DNA of 55,951 nt, taken from assembly GCA_014859095.1 (NCBI GenBank), contig JACUUV010000016.1, positions 1 through 55,951 on the forward strand. Direction: 5' to 3'. Position numbers and translations under genes: made by a program. Shown here piece after piece: positions 25,642 through 35,300 of this stretch (position 1 is its first letter; the number at the start of each line of letters is the position of its first letter). This DNA comes from Clostridia bacterium. GTDB taxonomy: Bacteria; Bacillota; Clostridia; Peptostreptococcales; Acidaminobacteraceae. The notes under the pieces were generated by a model. That model ran no database searches. It saw nothing but the letters and a program-made list of their open reading frames with translations, and was not told the DNA's origin.

Positions 25642-26973
25642 ATGTCACTAAAGAAAAGACTTGAAGAGCAACAAATAGAAAAAAAATCGTCTAATCCTGC
25701 CGAAAGGGAACGCGATCCATACACCGACCTTAAAATGAAGATTCAATATCAGGTCATCCAGGAACTCAATATAGATTTCAATGAGATCAGTGACTCAAAC
25801 GAGACGTTTAAGAATGATCTAAGGACGATTCTCCTTGCGAATATTGAAAAAGAATCACTCAATATGACCCCAAACCAAAAGAAGAGAATCCTTGAGGAAC
25901 TGACCGATGAAATCGTGGGATTTGGTCCGATCACAGTGCTTTTGCAGGACAACAATGTCACCGAAATCATGGTGAACGGTCCAGACCGCATTTATGTTGA
26001 GATGAATGGTAAACTCATTAAATCCGATGCGAGATTCAAAGACAACGATCATATCATGCACGTCATCAAGAAAATCGTATCTTCCATAGGCAGACGAGTG
26101 GACGAAAGTTCTCCTATGGTGGATGCCCGGCTTGCCAATGGTTCCCGTGTCAACGCCATAATCCCGCCACTTGCCATTGATGGTCCTACACTCACCATAA
26201 GGAAGTTTGCGGAGGATCCGTTTAAAATCAGTGACTTGGTGGGGTTCGGAACACTGAACTCCAAAATGGCGGAATTCCTGAGGGCTTGTGTTGAAGGTAG
26301 GCTCAATGTGGTGGTTTCAGGCGGTACGGGCAGTGGTAAAACCACTACTCTTAACGTGCTTTCTTCATTCATTCCTTCGGATGACCGTATTGTAACCATA
26401 GAGGATGCGGCAGAGCTTCAATTGCCTCAGCCCCATGTGGTGAGACTGGAGACCAGGCCACCCAACATAGAAGGCAAAGGCGAAGTCACCATAAGGGATC
26501 TTGTTAAGAACAGTTTGCGTATGCGCCCCGATAGAATCGTTGTCGGTGAGGTGCGTTCAGGAGAGGCGCTGGATATGCTTCAGGCCATGAACACAGGCCA
26601 TGACGGATCACTAACCACAGGTCACGCCAATACGCCCAGGGACATGCTCTCCAGACTTGAAACCATGGTTTTGATGTCTGGTATGAACTTGCCGGTAAAA
26701 GCGATCAGAGATCAGATTTCATCAGCGGTGAATCTGATTGTTCAGCAGGCGAGACTTCAGGATGGCAGCAGACGCATCACTCATATTACTGAGGTGCTCG
26801 GAATGGAGGGTGATGTCATCATTCTCCAGGATATTTACAGATATGAGCAAAAAGGTGTCGATTCCAAAGGGAAAGTCATAGGTGACTTCCAGTTCACAGG
26901 CATCATGCCGACTTGCTTGAAAACTTTGAGGGAGCATGGCGTACATGTACCGGGTCATCTCTTTGAATTATAA
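25642..26973 (+). CDS. tadA: Tad pilus assembly ATPase TadA/CpaF
   Basis: 443 aa secretion ATPase. N-terminal domain with [25 protein letters not shown] and the RKF motif, Walker [10 protein letters not shown] (227-235, Lys233), Asp box [22 protein letters not shown], Walker [38 protein letters not shown]. This is the TadA/CpaF branch of type II/IV secretion ATPases that powers Flp polymerisation. GAGGTGG upstream; 11 nt after cpaE. Confidence 0.96.
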   Translation: MSLKKRLEEQQIEKKSSNPAERERDPYTDLKMKIQYQVIQELNIDFNEISDSNETFKNDLRTILLANIEKESLNMTPNQKKRILEELTDEIVGFGPITVLLQDNNVTEIMVNGPDRIYVEMNGKLIKSDARFKDNDHIMHVIKKIVSSIGRRVDESSPMVDARLANGSRVNAIIPPLAIDGPTLTIRKFAEDPFKISDLVGFGTLNSKMAEFLRACVEGRLNVVVSGGTGSGKTTTLNVLSSFIPSDDRIVTIEDAAELQLPQPHVVRLETRPPNIEGKGEVTIRDLVKNSLRMRPDRIVVGEVRSGEALDMLQAMNTGHDGSLTTGHANTPRDMLSRLETMVLMSGMNLPVKAIRDQISSAVNLIVQQARLQDGSRRITHITEVLGMEGDVIILQDIYRYEQKGVDSKGKVIGDFQFTGIMPTCLKTLREHGVHVPGHLFEL

Positions 26974-26987
26974 AAGGTGGTAATTTT

Positions 26988-27941
26988 ATGAAGATCATAG
27001 CGGCAATCACTTTATTCTTCAGCTTATTTCTTTTTCTGCTTGGTATATTCGGTAGAGTGTCCTCAAAAGAAAAAGCTCTGGATAAGCTTAAGGCATATGA
27101 AGATACAGTTGAGGTGGTAAAGACATCCAGACCCCTTAGAAAAGGTCCGATTGGTAGAATCGGGAATTGGATGTCGAGGGCACAAAAAGACCCCAATAAA
27201 AAGAAGAAAAGAAATCTGATTGTCACTCAGGCAGATGTGCCTTTTACCTATGAGGAGTTCATGATTTTCAGAGCGCTCTTCGTCGTTGCAATCAGTTTTC
27301 TGGTCTTCGCGGTTTCGAAAGATTTTGTGTTGGTCATGGTGGCACTTGTCGTGTCCTCCATACTTCCCAAATTCTATCTGAAACGTAAGATCAAGAACAA
27401 TATTGCCGCTTTTGATGCGCTTCTCAACGATGGTGTCGTCATGATCTCCAACGCACTGAAAGCGGGTTATTCATTCATGCAAGCGCTTGCGGTAGCGGCA
27501 GATGAAACGCAAGACCCATTCAAGAAGTCTTTCAAGATCCTTTTAAAAGAGTTAAGCCTTGGAATGCCTCTGGAGGATGGACTTGAAAATTTGCTCGAGA
27601 GGATGCCCTCAGACGACCTTAGGTTGATTGTCAATGCCATACTCATCCAAAGGGATGTCGGCGGTAATCTGTCTGAGATTCTCGAGAATATTGCCGAGAC
27701 CATCAGAGAGAGACAGAAAATCAAAAATGAACTCAACACATTGACTGCACAGGGCAAACTGTCGGGCATGATCATCATGGCCATGCCGATATTCCTCGGA
27801 CTCATATTTTATGTGCTCAACAAGGATTATATTTTGGTGCTCTTCACAACACCAATTGGTAATATTATGTTAGGTCTTGCCATTTTCAATCAATTCATCG
27901 GATGGCTGTTCATTCGAAAGATTGTCAACATAGAGATGTAG
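26988..27941 (+). CDS. tadB: Tad pilus inner-membrane platform protein TadB
   Basis: 317 aa; GGTGG upstream. Hydrophobic segments at the N-terminus, around 90-125 and at the end; the type II secretion F domain lies between (NALKAGYSFMQALAVAADETQDPFKKSFKILLKELSLGMPLEDGLENLLERMPSDDLRLIVNAILIQRDVGGNLSEILENIAETIRERQ compressed in family order). Pairs with TadC as the platform turned by TadA. Confidence 0.92.
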   Translation: MKIIAAITLFFSLFLFLLGIFGRVSSKEKALDKLKAYEDTVEVVKTSRPLRKGPIGRIGNWMSRAQKDPNKKKKRNLIVTQADVPFTYEEFMIFRALFVVAISFLVFAVSKDFVLVMVALVVSSILPKFYLKRKIKNNIAAFDALLNDGVVMISNALKAGYSFMQALAVAADETQDPFKKSFKILLKELSLGMPLEDGLENLLERMPSDDLRLIVNAILIQRDVGGNLSEILENIAETIRERQKIKNELNTLTAQGKLSGMIIMAMPIFLGLIFYVLNKDYILVLFTTPIGNIMLGLAIFNQFIGWLFIRKIVNIEM

Positions 27942-27953
27942 GAGGTGAATCGT

Positions 27954-28862
27954 ATGTTGTTCATAGCCATTTTTTCATTTTTCCTACTGACGCTTGTCAT
28001 ATTATTTGGGCTTTTCAAGGTCATTTTCAGGAAACAACTCGCCGTGGGTAAACGGCTGGATTACATTGCCAATATGGAAACGCCTCAAACGGCTGAACCG
28101 GAGTCAGGATTCGGCGCTAGAGTGGTTGTTCCGTTTTTTAACGGTGTGGGAGGACGCATCCTGAAATTCACCCCTGAAAATGCAAGTAAGAGACGCAGAT
28201 CCATGCTGGAGCGAGCAGGTTATTTGAAAGGGTCATCCTATGAACGTTGGGTGGCCAAAAAGATCATCATGACTGTGGTCACGATTCTTGGAGTCTCATT
28301 ACTGCTCTATTTGATCAATGCGGAACTGAATATAATAATTTTTGCGGGATTATCCATTTTTGCCCTCATTCAGGTCATGTACAGGTTTTCCATACAAAAG
28401 GCGATCTCCATGAGAGGGGTCAATATGGTCAGGGAACTTCCGTATGCACTGGACCTCATTACGGTCAGTGTAGAGGCGGGACTGTCGCTTGATGGCGCTA
28501 TCGGGCGTATCGTTGCCAACATTGAAGGTGTACTCTCAGATGAGTTTGCAAAGACCCTCAAAGAAATGAGAATGGGCATCGACAAAAAGAAAGCCCTGAA
28601 AAACATGAGCGACCGGTGTGATGTGAAAGAAATCACTACACTGATGTCCGCTCTGATTCAAGCGGATGAACTGGGTGTGAGCATCGGTAAGGTGCTTAGA
28701 ATAGAGGGAGCTCAGCTCAGAGAGAAGCGTAAGCAAGCCGCCAGGGAAAAGGCAATGAAAGCTCCGATTAAAATGTTGTTTCCATTGGTAGTTTTTATCT
28801 TTCCTGCTATATTTGTTGTAATTCTTGGTCCTGCTATGATTCAAATTATGACTTCTTTATAG
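27954..28862 (+). CDS. tadC: Tad pilus inner-membrane platform protein TadC
   Basis: 302 aa from ATG 27954, 8 nt after GGAGG (27941-27945); GTG 27945 lies within that site. Same T2SS F-domain fold as TadB: ELPYALDLITVSVEAGLSLDGAIGRI, EFAKTLKEMRMGIDKKKALKNMSDRCDVKEITTLMSALIQADELGVSIGKVLRIEGAQLREKRKQAAREKA, then a C-terminal membrane helix pair. Completes the ATPase-platform set. Confidence 0.92.
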   Translation: MLFIAIFSFFLLTLVILFGLFKVIFRKQLAVGKRLDYIANMETPQTAEPESGFGARVVVPFFNGVGGRILKFTPENASKRRRSMLERAGYLKGSSYERWVAKKIIMTVVTILGVSLLLYLINAELNIIIFAGLSIFALIQVMYRFSIQKAISMRGVNMVRELPYALDLITVSVEAGLSLDGAIGRIVANIEGVLSDEFAKTLKEMRMGIDKKKALKNMSDRCDVKEITTLMSALIQADELGVSIGKVLRIEGAQLREKRKQAAREKAMKAPIKMLFPLVVFIFPAIFVVILGPAMIQIMTSL

Positions 28863-28870
28863 GTGAGAAT

Positions 28871-29194
28871 ATGGTGACTGTAAAGGTGGATTGTATAAAG
28901 ATCGCCGATTCATTTATGAAAAGGCTCAGAGGATATATGTTTCATAAAACGCCCAAAACAAATGAGGTTTTGATCATCAAACCATGCAATCAAATACACA
29001 CATTCAATATGAAATTCGATATTGATATTTTATTTATGAATGATGAGAACCGTGTGCTCAAGAAGTATGCGGCAGTAAAGCCTGGAAGAATCCTTCCCGT
29101 GGTCAAAAATGCCACTTTTGTCGCCGAATCAAAGACCGGACTGTTTATGTCTGTCGAAGAAGGTGAACAGGTTCGTTTCGAGCTTTCAAATTGA
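28871..29194 (+). CDS. DUF192 family protein at the end of the Tad operon
   Basis: 107 aa; ATAGGTGAG precedes the ATG, 8 nt after tadC. Matches DUF192: ADSFMKRLRGYMFHK, LIIKPCNQIHTFNMKFDIDILFMN, VAESKTGLF, EGEQVRFE. Family members often travel with Tad genes and are usually small soluble beta proteins; role unknown. No signal peptide is seen, so it is probably cytoplasmic here. Confidence 0.85.
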   Translation: MVTVKVDCIKIADSFMKRLRGYMFHKTPKTNEVLIIKPCNQIHTFNMKFDIDILFMNDENRVLKKYAAVKPGRILPVVKNATFVAESKTGLFMSVEEGEQVRFELSN

Positions 29195-29219
29195 CTGAAC
29201 ACATGAAATATGCTATAAT
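29191..29219 (+). promoter_or_regulatory. Strong extended -10 promoter
   Basis: TTGACT (29191-29196), 17-nt spacer, TATAAT (29214-29219) preceded by TGC, forming an extended -10. It overlaps the DUF192 stop codon. Start site expected near 29226. Confidence 0.8.
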
Positions 29220-29225
29220 GGTAGG

Positions 29226-29304
29226 GTGCACACTAGTGACCCGCACACTATAAATAACAACATATTTCCAAAGCCACTTTATTGTAAAGTGGCTTTTTTT
29301 ATTG
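29226..29304 (+). ncRNA. Candidate short transcript or attenuated leader (about 79 nt)
   Basis: From the predicted start near 29226, the only notable elements are a GGGT/ACCC or GTGC/GCAC small fold (29223-29245) and then a perfect terminator hairpin. The promoter would yield a roughly 79-nt RNA unless read through into the glucan synthase gene. Could be a small RNA or an attenuator; no known family recognised. Confidence 0.45.
29270..29304 (+). terminator. Strong terminator before the glucan synthase gene
   Basis: AAAGCCACTTTA pairs perfectly with TAAAGTGGCTTT around TTG, then a T-run. It ends the Tad operon and lies between a good promoter and the 8.7 kb gene. Confidence 0.9.
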
Positions 29305-29344
29305 GATTCAGTTCGTTGAAGTCCAAATTGTGGAGGAGCTGACA

Positions 29345-32300
29345 TTGAACAATTCATTTATGATCGATATCATTCTGGGGATTCTTGTATTGGTCGCAGC
29401 AGCGGCTATGATATTTAGCTTCAGAAAGAGGAAAAGCATCAACATCCGAAATGCTTCGTTGACTGTGGAGGAACTGGAGTCGCATGCGAGACGCATGGCC
29501 ATAGACCATTCTGTTTCACTCAAGAAAAGTTTGCATAATTGGCCGATTAAAAGGTTGAATGAAAATTATGCCATGATTTTAAATTTGTACAAAGAGTTGA
29601 ACAAAGATACTCTCCTTAAAAAATCTGTTCCACCATCTGCGGAATGGTTGCTGGACAACTTCTATGTCATTGAAGAACAAGTGAAAATGATGCGCAAGGA
29701 CCTAAACAAGAAAAGTTATAGAGAATTGCCGGTTCTTAGAAAAGGGCATTTGAAGGGCTATTCGAGAGTTTTGGCCATTGCGATTGAATTTGTCTCACAA
29801 GTGGATGGTCAAGTGGAAGAAAGCACATTGATCCGTTATTTGGATGCCTATCAGTCGCACAGTATTTTATTTGATAGGGAAATCAGAATGATCCCGACCA
29901 TGCTCAGACTTGCATTGATTGAAAATATGCGCGGTGTATGTGAAACTCTTACAGATACCCATAATGCATGGAATCAAGCTGACGATCTTATTGAAACATG
30001 GATGGAAGATGAAAACACATCTGTAGACAAAATGATCAAGAACATAGAAGATACAATGGGCAACCAGTATGACTCTAATGCTTCATTTATAGAGCATTTG
30101 TTTTTTAGACTTCGTAGATCGGGAAAAAGCTATTCGGGTATTTTGAAATATATGGACACCAATCTCGAAAAAGTTGGGACATCCATAGAGCAAATCGCTC
30201 AAAAGGAACACAATACTCAAGCGGTGAATACCGTATCCATGGGAAATTGTGTGATGGCACTCAAATATGTGTCTTCGATGGATTGGCTTGATTTGTTTGA
30301 AAAAACAAGTTTTGTCGAAGCAATCCTTCGTAAGGATCCAAGTGGTATTTATGAGAAGATGGATGTCGAATCCAGGGGACATTACTTAAGAAGCACTGAA
30401 ACACTTGCAAAGGTTCATGGAGTGTCTGAACGCCATATTGCCCGGGAAGTATTAAAACTGGCGAATGAAGCATTTGAGAACACTAAAAACCTTAAAGAAT
30501 CAGATCCTCTTCAACAAAGAAAAATCCATGTGGGTTACTACTTGGTGGACAAGGGCAAAAAGACTCTTGAAGACATACAGGATGACAAATTGTCATTTGT
30601 CAGGTCAATGGTCGCTTCCGTCAAGAGACACCCACTAAGGGTTTATTTGGGCGCAATAAGTGTTGCTACCATGATGGTTGTCGCTGGAAGTTTGATTTAT
30701 GGAAAAAGTCAGTCGTTAAGTCAAAATGTCATGCTCACTGTTTTGACGGGGTTGGTCGTGTTCATTCCAGCCAGTGAAATCTCAATCACATTGGTGAATT
30801 GGGTGGTTGGTAAGATTGTCAGCCCATCTGTTTTTCCACGTCTCAAGTTCAAGGACGGCATACCGTCAGAATATAAGACAATGGTGGTGGTACCGACCTT
30901 ATTGAGTGACGTCCATCGCGCGGACGATCTACTTGAGAACCTTGAGAGCAATTATCTCTCCAATCGCGTTGGCAACCTCTATTTTGCATTGATTGGAGCG
31001 TATTCGGATTCTGAAGGTCCCAACACGAAAGTTGATGAAGAAATATTGAGATATACATCGGAAGGCATCAAAGCCTTGAATGAAACATATGCAAAAGGCC
31101 AAGAGGATGTCTTCTACTTTTATCATAGAATGAGTCAGTTCAATGAAACCGACAACCAATGGACCGGGTGGGAACGAAAAAGAGGCGCACTCATGGAGTT
31201 CAATGAACTTCTACTCGGTTCCGAAGAGACAAGTTTCAGGCACTATTCTGAAAATGCGATGCCATCGGGGACCATCAAGTACATCATCACATTGGATTCA
31301 GATACTCAACTGCCGATCGGTATGGCGATAAAAATGGTCGGGACCATGGCACATCCTCTCAACACTCCTATTATCAACACTGAGCGTGGCGTTGTAGTAG
31401 ATGGTTATGGATTGATTCAACCGCGAGTATCGTTTGATGTCGAGAGCGCAAACAAATCTTTGTTTTCAAAAATTTTCACTGGTCAAGAAGGTGTTGACCC
31501 CTATGCAAGTGCCATCTCGGATGTCTATCAGGATATTTTCGGAGAGGGTATTTTTACCGGAAAAGGCATCTATGATTTGAGTGTTTTTCATCAAGTGTTA
31601 AAGAACGCTGTTCCAGACAGGACTGTGCTCAGCCATGATCTCCTGGAAGGCTCATATGTAAGAGCTGCACTGGTATCAGATCTGGAACTTATTGATGCCT
31701 ATCCCACAAAATACAATTCATACATCGCCAGATTGCATCGCTGGATCAGAGGCGATTGGCAATTGATTCCATGGTTGAAGAGATCGATTTTTAATCGAAA
31801 TGGTCAAAAAATCACAAATCCGCTTTCGGCCATATCAAAATGGAAAATCGCAGACAATTTACGACGCAGTCTCGTTGCGCCTTCAGTGATGGTTTTGCTT
31901 ATTTCAGGTGTCGGATTCCTACCGGGAAAAAGTCTGGTGTGGGTTTTGCTTGGAATATTGCCGTTATGTGCATCATTGCTCTTGCAGGCAACATCATCCG
32001 TCTTTAGAAAAACGGATTGGATCAAAAGGCATATGTCAGGATTTTTTGGGTTAAAGGCTTCGCTTTTCCAATTCATCCTTGGAATGATGTTCTTGCCTTA
32101 TCAATCGTTCAGAATTTTAAATGCCATATGTGTTTCGTTATACCGTGTGCTGATTTCAAAAAAGAACATGCTGGAATGGGTCACATCAGATGATTCTGAT
32201 AAAAATCAAAAAAATTCATTGGGAGCATACCTGAAAGCAATGTGGTCAGGTGCTCTAATGGGTGTGCCAATGATCATACTGGGACTGTTTCACAAACCTC

Positions 32301-35300
32301 AGGAATGGTTGATGGGATTAATTTTTTTCGCATTGTGGGCAATTTCTCCGTTCGTTGCCTACTATGTCAGTTTGGATGAAGTTGAAAATAAAGAATTTCT
32401 CGAATCGGATGAGGAAATGCTGCTGAGACAATTTGCCAGAAAGACTTGGCATTACTTTGATACGTTCGCAAACGAAGAAAATAATTTTCTGGCTCCGGAC
32501 AATTTTCAGGAAGATCCCAATAGAGGTGTTGCAAGCAGAACATCGCCGACAAATATCGGATTGGGATTACTTGCTACGCTTTCCGCACGGGACATGGGAT
32601 TTATTGGGAACACAAAAATGCTGGATACTTTATCGGAAACGGTTAAAACAATCGAGACACTCCCTAAGTGGTATGGCCATCTTTTCAACTGGTACGACAC
32701 AAAGACACTGGCTCCATTGTTGCCTAGGTATATTTCCACAGTGGACAGCGGAAACTTGATCGGTTACATCATAACACTTATAGAAGGCTTAAAATCAAAC
32801 CTTTCAGAGCCTATGATCAAACGTGCGAACGTTGAAGGCGTTCTCGACACACTTAAATGTGGTATGGGAGATTTGAATGGTCCTGAGCAAGTTTTCAAAG
32901 ATCTTTTGGGAAACGGTGAAGTAAATCTGATTTCATGGACAAAAGCACTTTCAGACTACTTGGAAAAAACTATGAATATGACTGATGAGAGGAACATATG
33001 GTACCGCAAGACCTTGTCTATGGTAAAAATGTATGCTCAGGAAGTCGACATGATGATGCCTTATATAAGTATGGTCAAAGACCGACCAGTGGATTTGAAC
33101 TTTGACGACGTGATGTCAATTTTAAACGAAATACCTACACCATACAGGCTTGAAAACTACAATCAAAGCATTCTAATGGCGCTTGATAACCTAAGAAATA
33201 CAACTGAGGAAGATCCTCTGACCGCCCACGAAGAGTGGATTGCCACTTTTGAAACGAAAGTTATGGAATCCTCGGCGTTTGCCGAAAAGTATCTGGATGA
33301 GACCAAGCAATTGATGGAACGTCTTGAATGGATTTCCGACAACACGAAATTCAACGTGCTCTATTCCGAAAAAAGACATCTGTTTTCCATCGGATTCAAT
33401 CTGGAAGACAATCGGTTGACCAATTCTTTTTATGATCTGTTGGCTTCAGAATCCAGACAGGCGAGTTACATCGCAATCGCCAGAGGTGAAGTGCCATCAA
33501 AACATTGGTATATGCTCGGCAGATCGATGACAGTCGTTGACCGGTTCAAAGGACTGATTTCTTGGAGTGGAACCATGTTCGAGTATTTGATGCCTTTGCT
33601 GATCATTAAAACGTACAAAAACACTTTGCTGGATGAGACCTATTCCTTTGTCATCAAAAGCCAGATGAAATATGCAAAACAAAGAAAGATGCCATGGGGC
33701 ACTTCGGAATCCGTCTATAATCTTCTGGACAGCAATTTGGATTACCAATATAAAGCGATCGGTGTGCCGTGGCTTGGTCTTAAACGCGGTTTGGGAGAAG
33801 ATGCCGTTGCTGCCCCGTATGCCACATTTTTGGCATTGATGGTGGCTCCTAGGAAAGCATTTGACAATATTATGCTGCTAAAAAATGAAGGACTTGAAGG
33901 CGCCTATGGATTTTTTGATGCTGCTGATTACACACCAGAGAGACTTGGGAACACAGAGACAAAAAAAGTATTAAAAAGCTACATGGCCCATCATCAAGGC
34001 ATGTCGCTCCTTGCAATCAACAACTATATGAACCACAATGTGATGCAGGAGCGTTTCTTTAAGAATCCTGCCATGAGCGCGGCTAAGCTGCTGTTGCAGG
34101 AAAGAGTACCGCTCAATGTCATTTTTACTAAAGAGAACAAAGAAAAAATCATGCCTTTTAAAGAATATGTCATAAAGGACCAAGGTTCTTATCGCAGGTT
34201 CACTGAACCAAATTCCGTGTTGCCAAAAGCACATATTTTATCCAACGGCAATTATACAGTTCTTGTGACAGACAAAGGCAATGGATACAGCCGCACCAAA
34301 TCTGATGCAGTCACGCGTTGGAGAGAAGATGCTTCTTATGGGATGTTCTTTTATATCAAGAATGTGGAGACCGGTACGAAATGGTCCTCAACTTATGCAC
34401 CGCTTGGCATAAAACCCGATTTCTATGAAGTGGTATTTACTCCAGATAAAGCGCTATACAAAAGAAAAGACGGACTCATTGAAACGTCTACTGAAATCAT
34501 AGTCGCTTCCGGCGATAACGTTGAAATCAGAAGAATTAAACTAAAAAACAGTGGGAAATCCGAAGTGCAATTGGAACTAACAAGTTATTATGAATTGGTT
34601 TTGGCACCACACAAAAGCGATCTGGCCCATCCAACGTTCAGCAATTTGTTTGTCGAAACTGAATTTGATGCCAAATACAACGCACTTATAGCCAATAGAA
34701 GACCAAGAGATTCGAAGGAAAAAGGGCTTTGGGTAGCTCAAATGCCTGTGGTTGAAGCGTCAAGCGCAGAGAGTATCCGTTACGAAACTGATCGCATGCT
34801 TTTTCTTGGAAGGGGTAGGACTGTTGCGAACCCTGTAATGGTTGAGCGCGACAAGCAGATGGCAAACACGACAGGCACAGTGCTTGATCCAATTATGAGT
34901 ATACAAATGCGGGTGAGAATCCGAGCTGAACAATCCACACGGATTTCATTTGTGACCATGGTCGCGGATTCAAAAGAAGAGCTTTATGTGCTTCTGGAAA
35001 AATACTCGAACATTGAAACTTGTGATGCTTCGTTCTGGCTTGCAGTAAGTAGAAGTCAAGTTGAGACAAGATATCTCAACATCAAAGCTGCCGAGATGGA
35101 GCTATACCAAAATATGATTTCAGATATAGTGTTCTTAAGTCCAATCAGGAAGAACTATGCCAGTTCGATTGCTCTCAATAAAAAAGGACAGTCATCGCTA
35201 TGGCCATATGGGATTTCCGGTGACTATCCGATCATTCTCATAGTCATTGATAAGGCCGAGTCGGTGGATGTTCTGAATGAAGCGTTAAAAGCACATGAGT

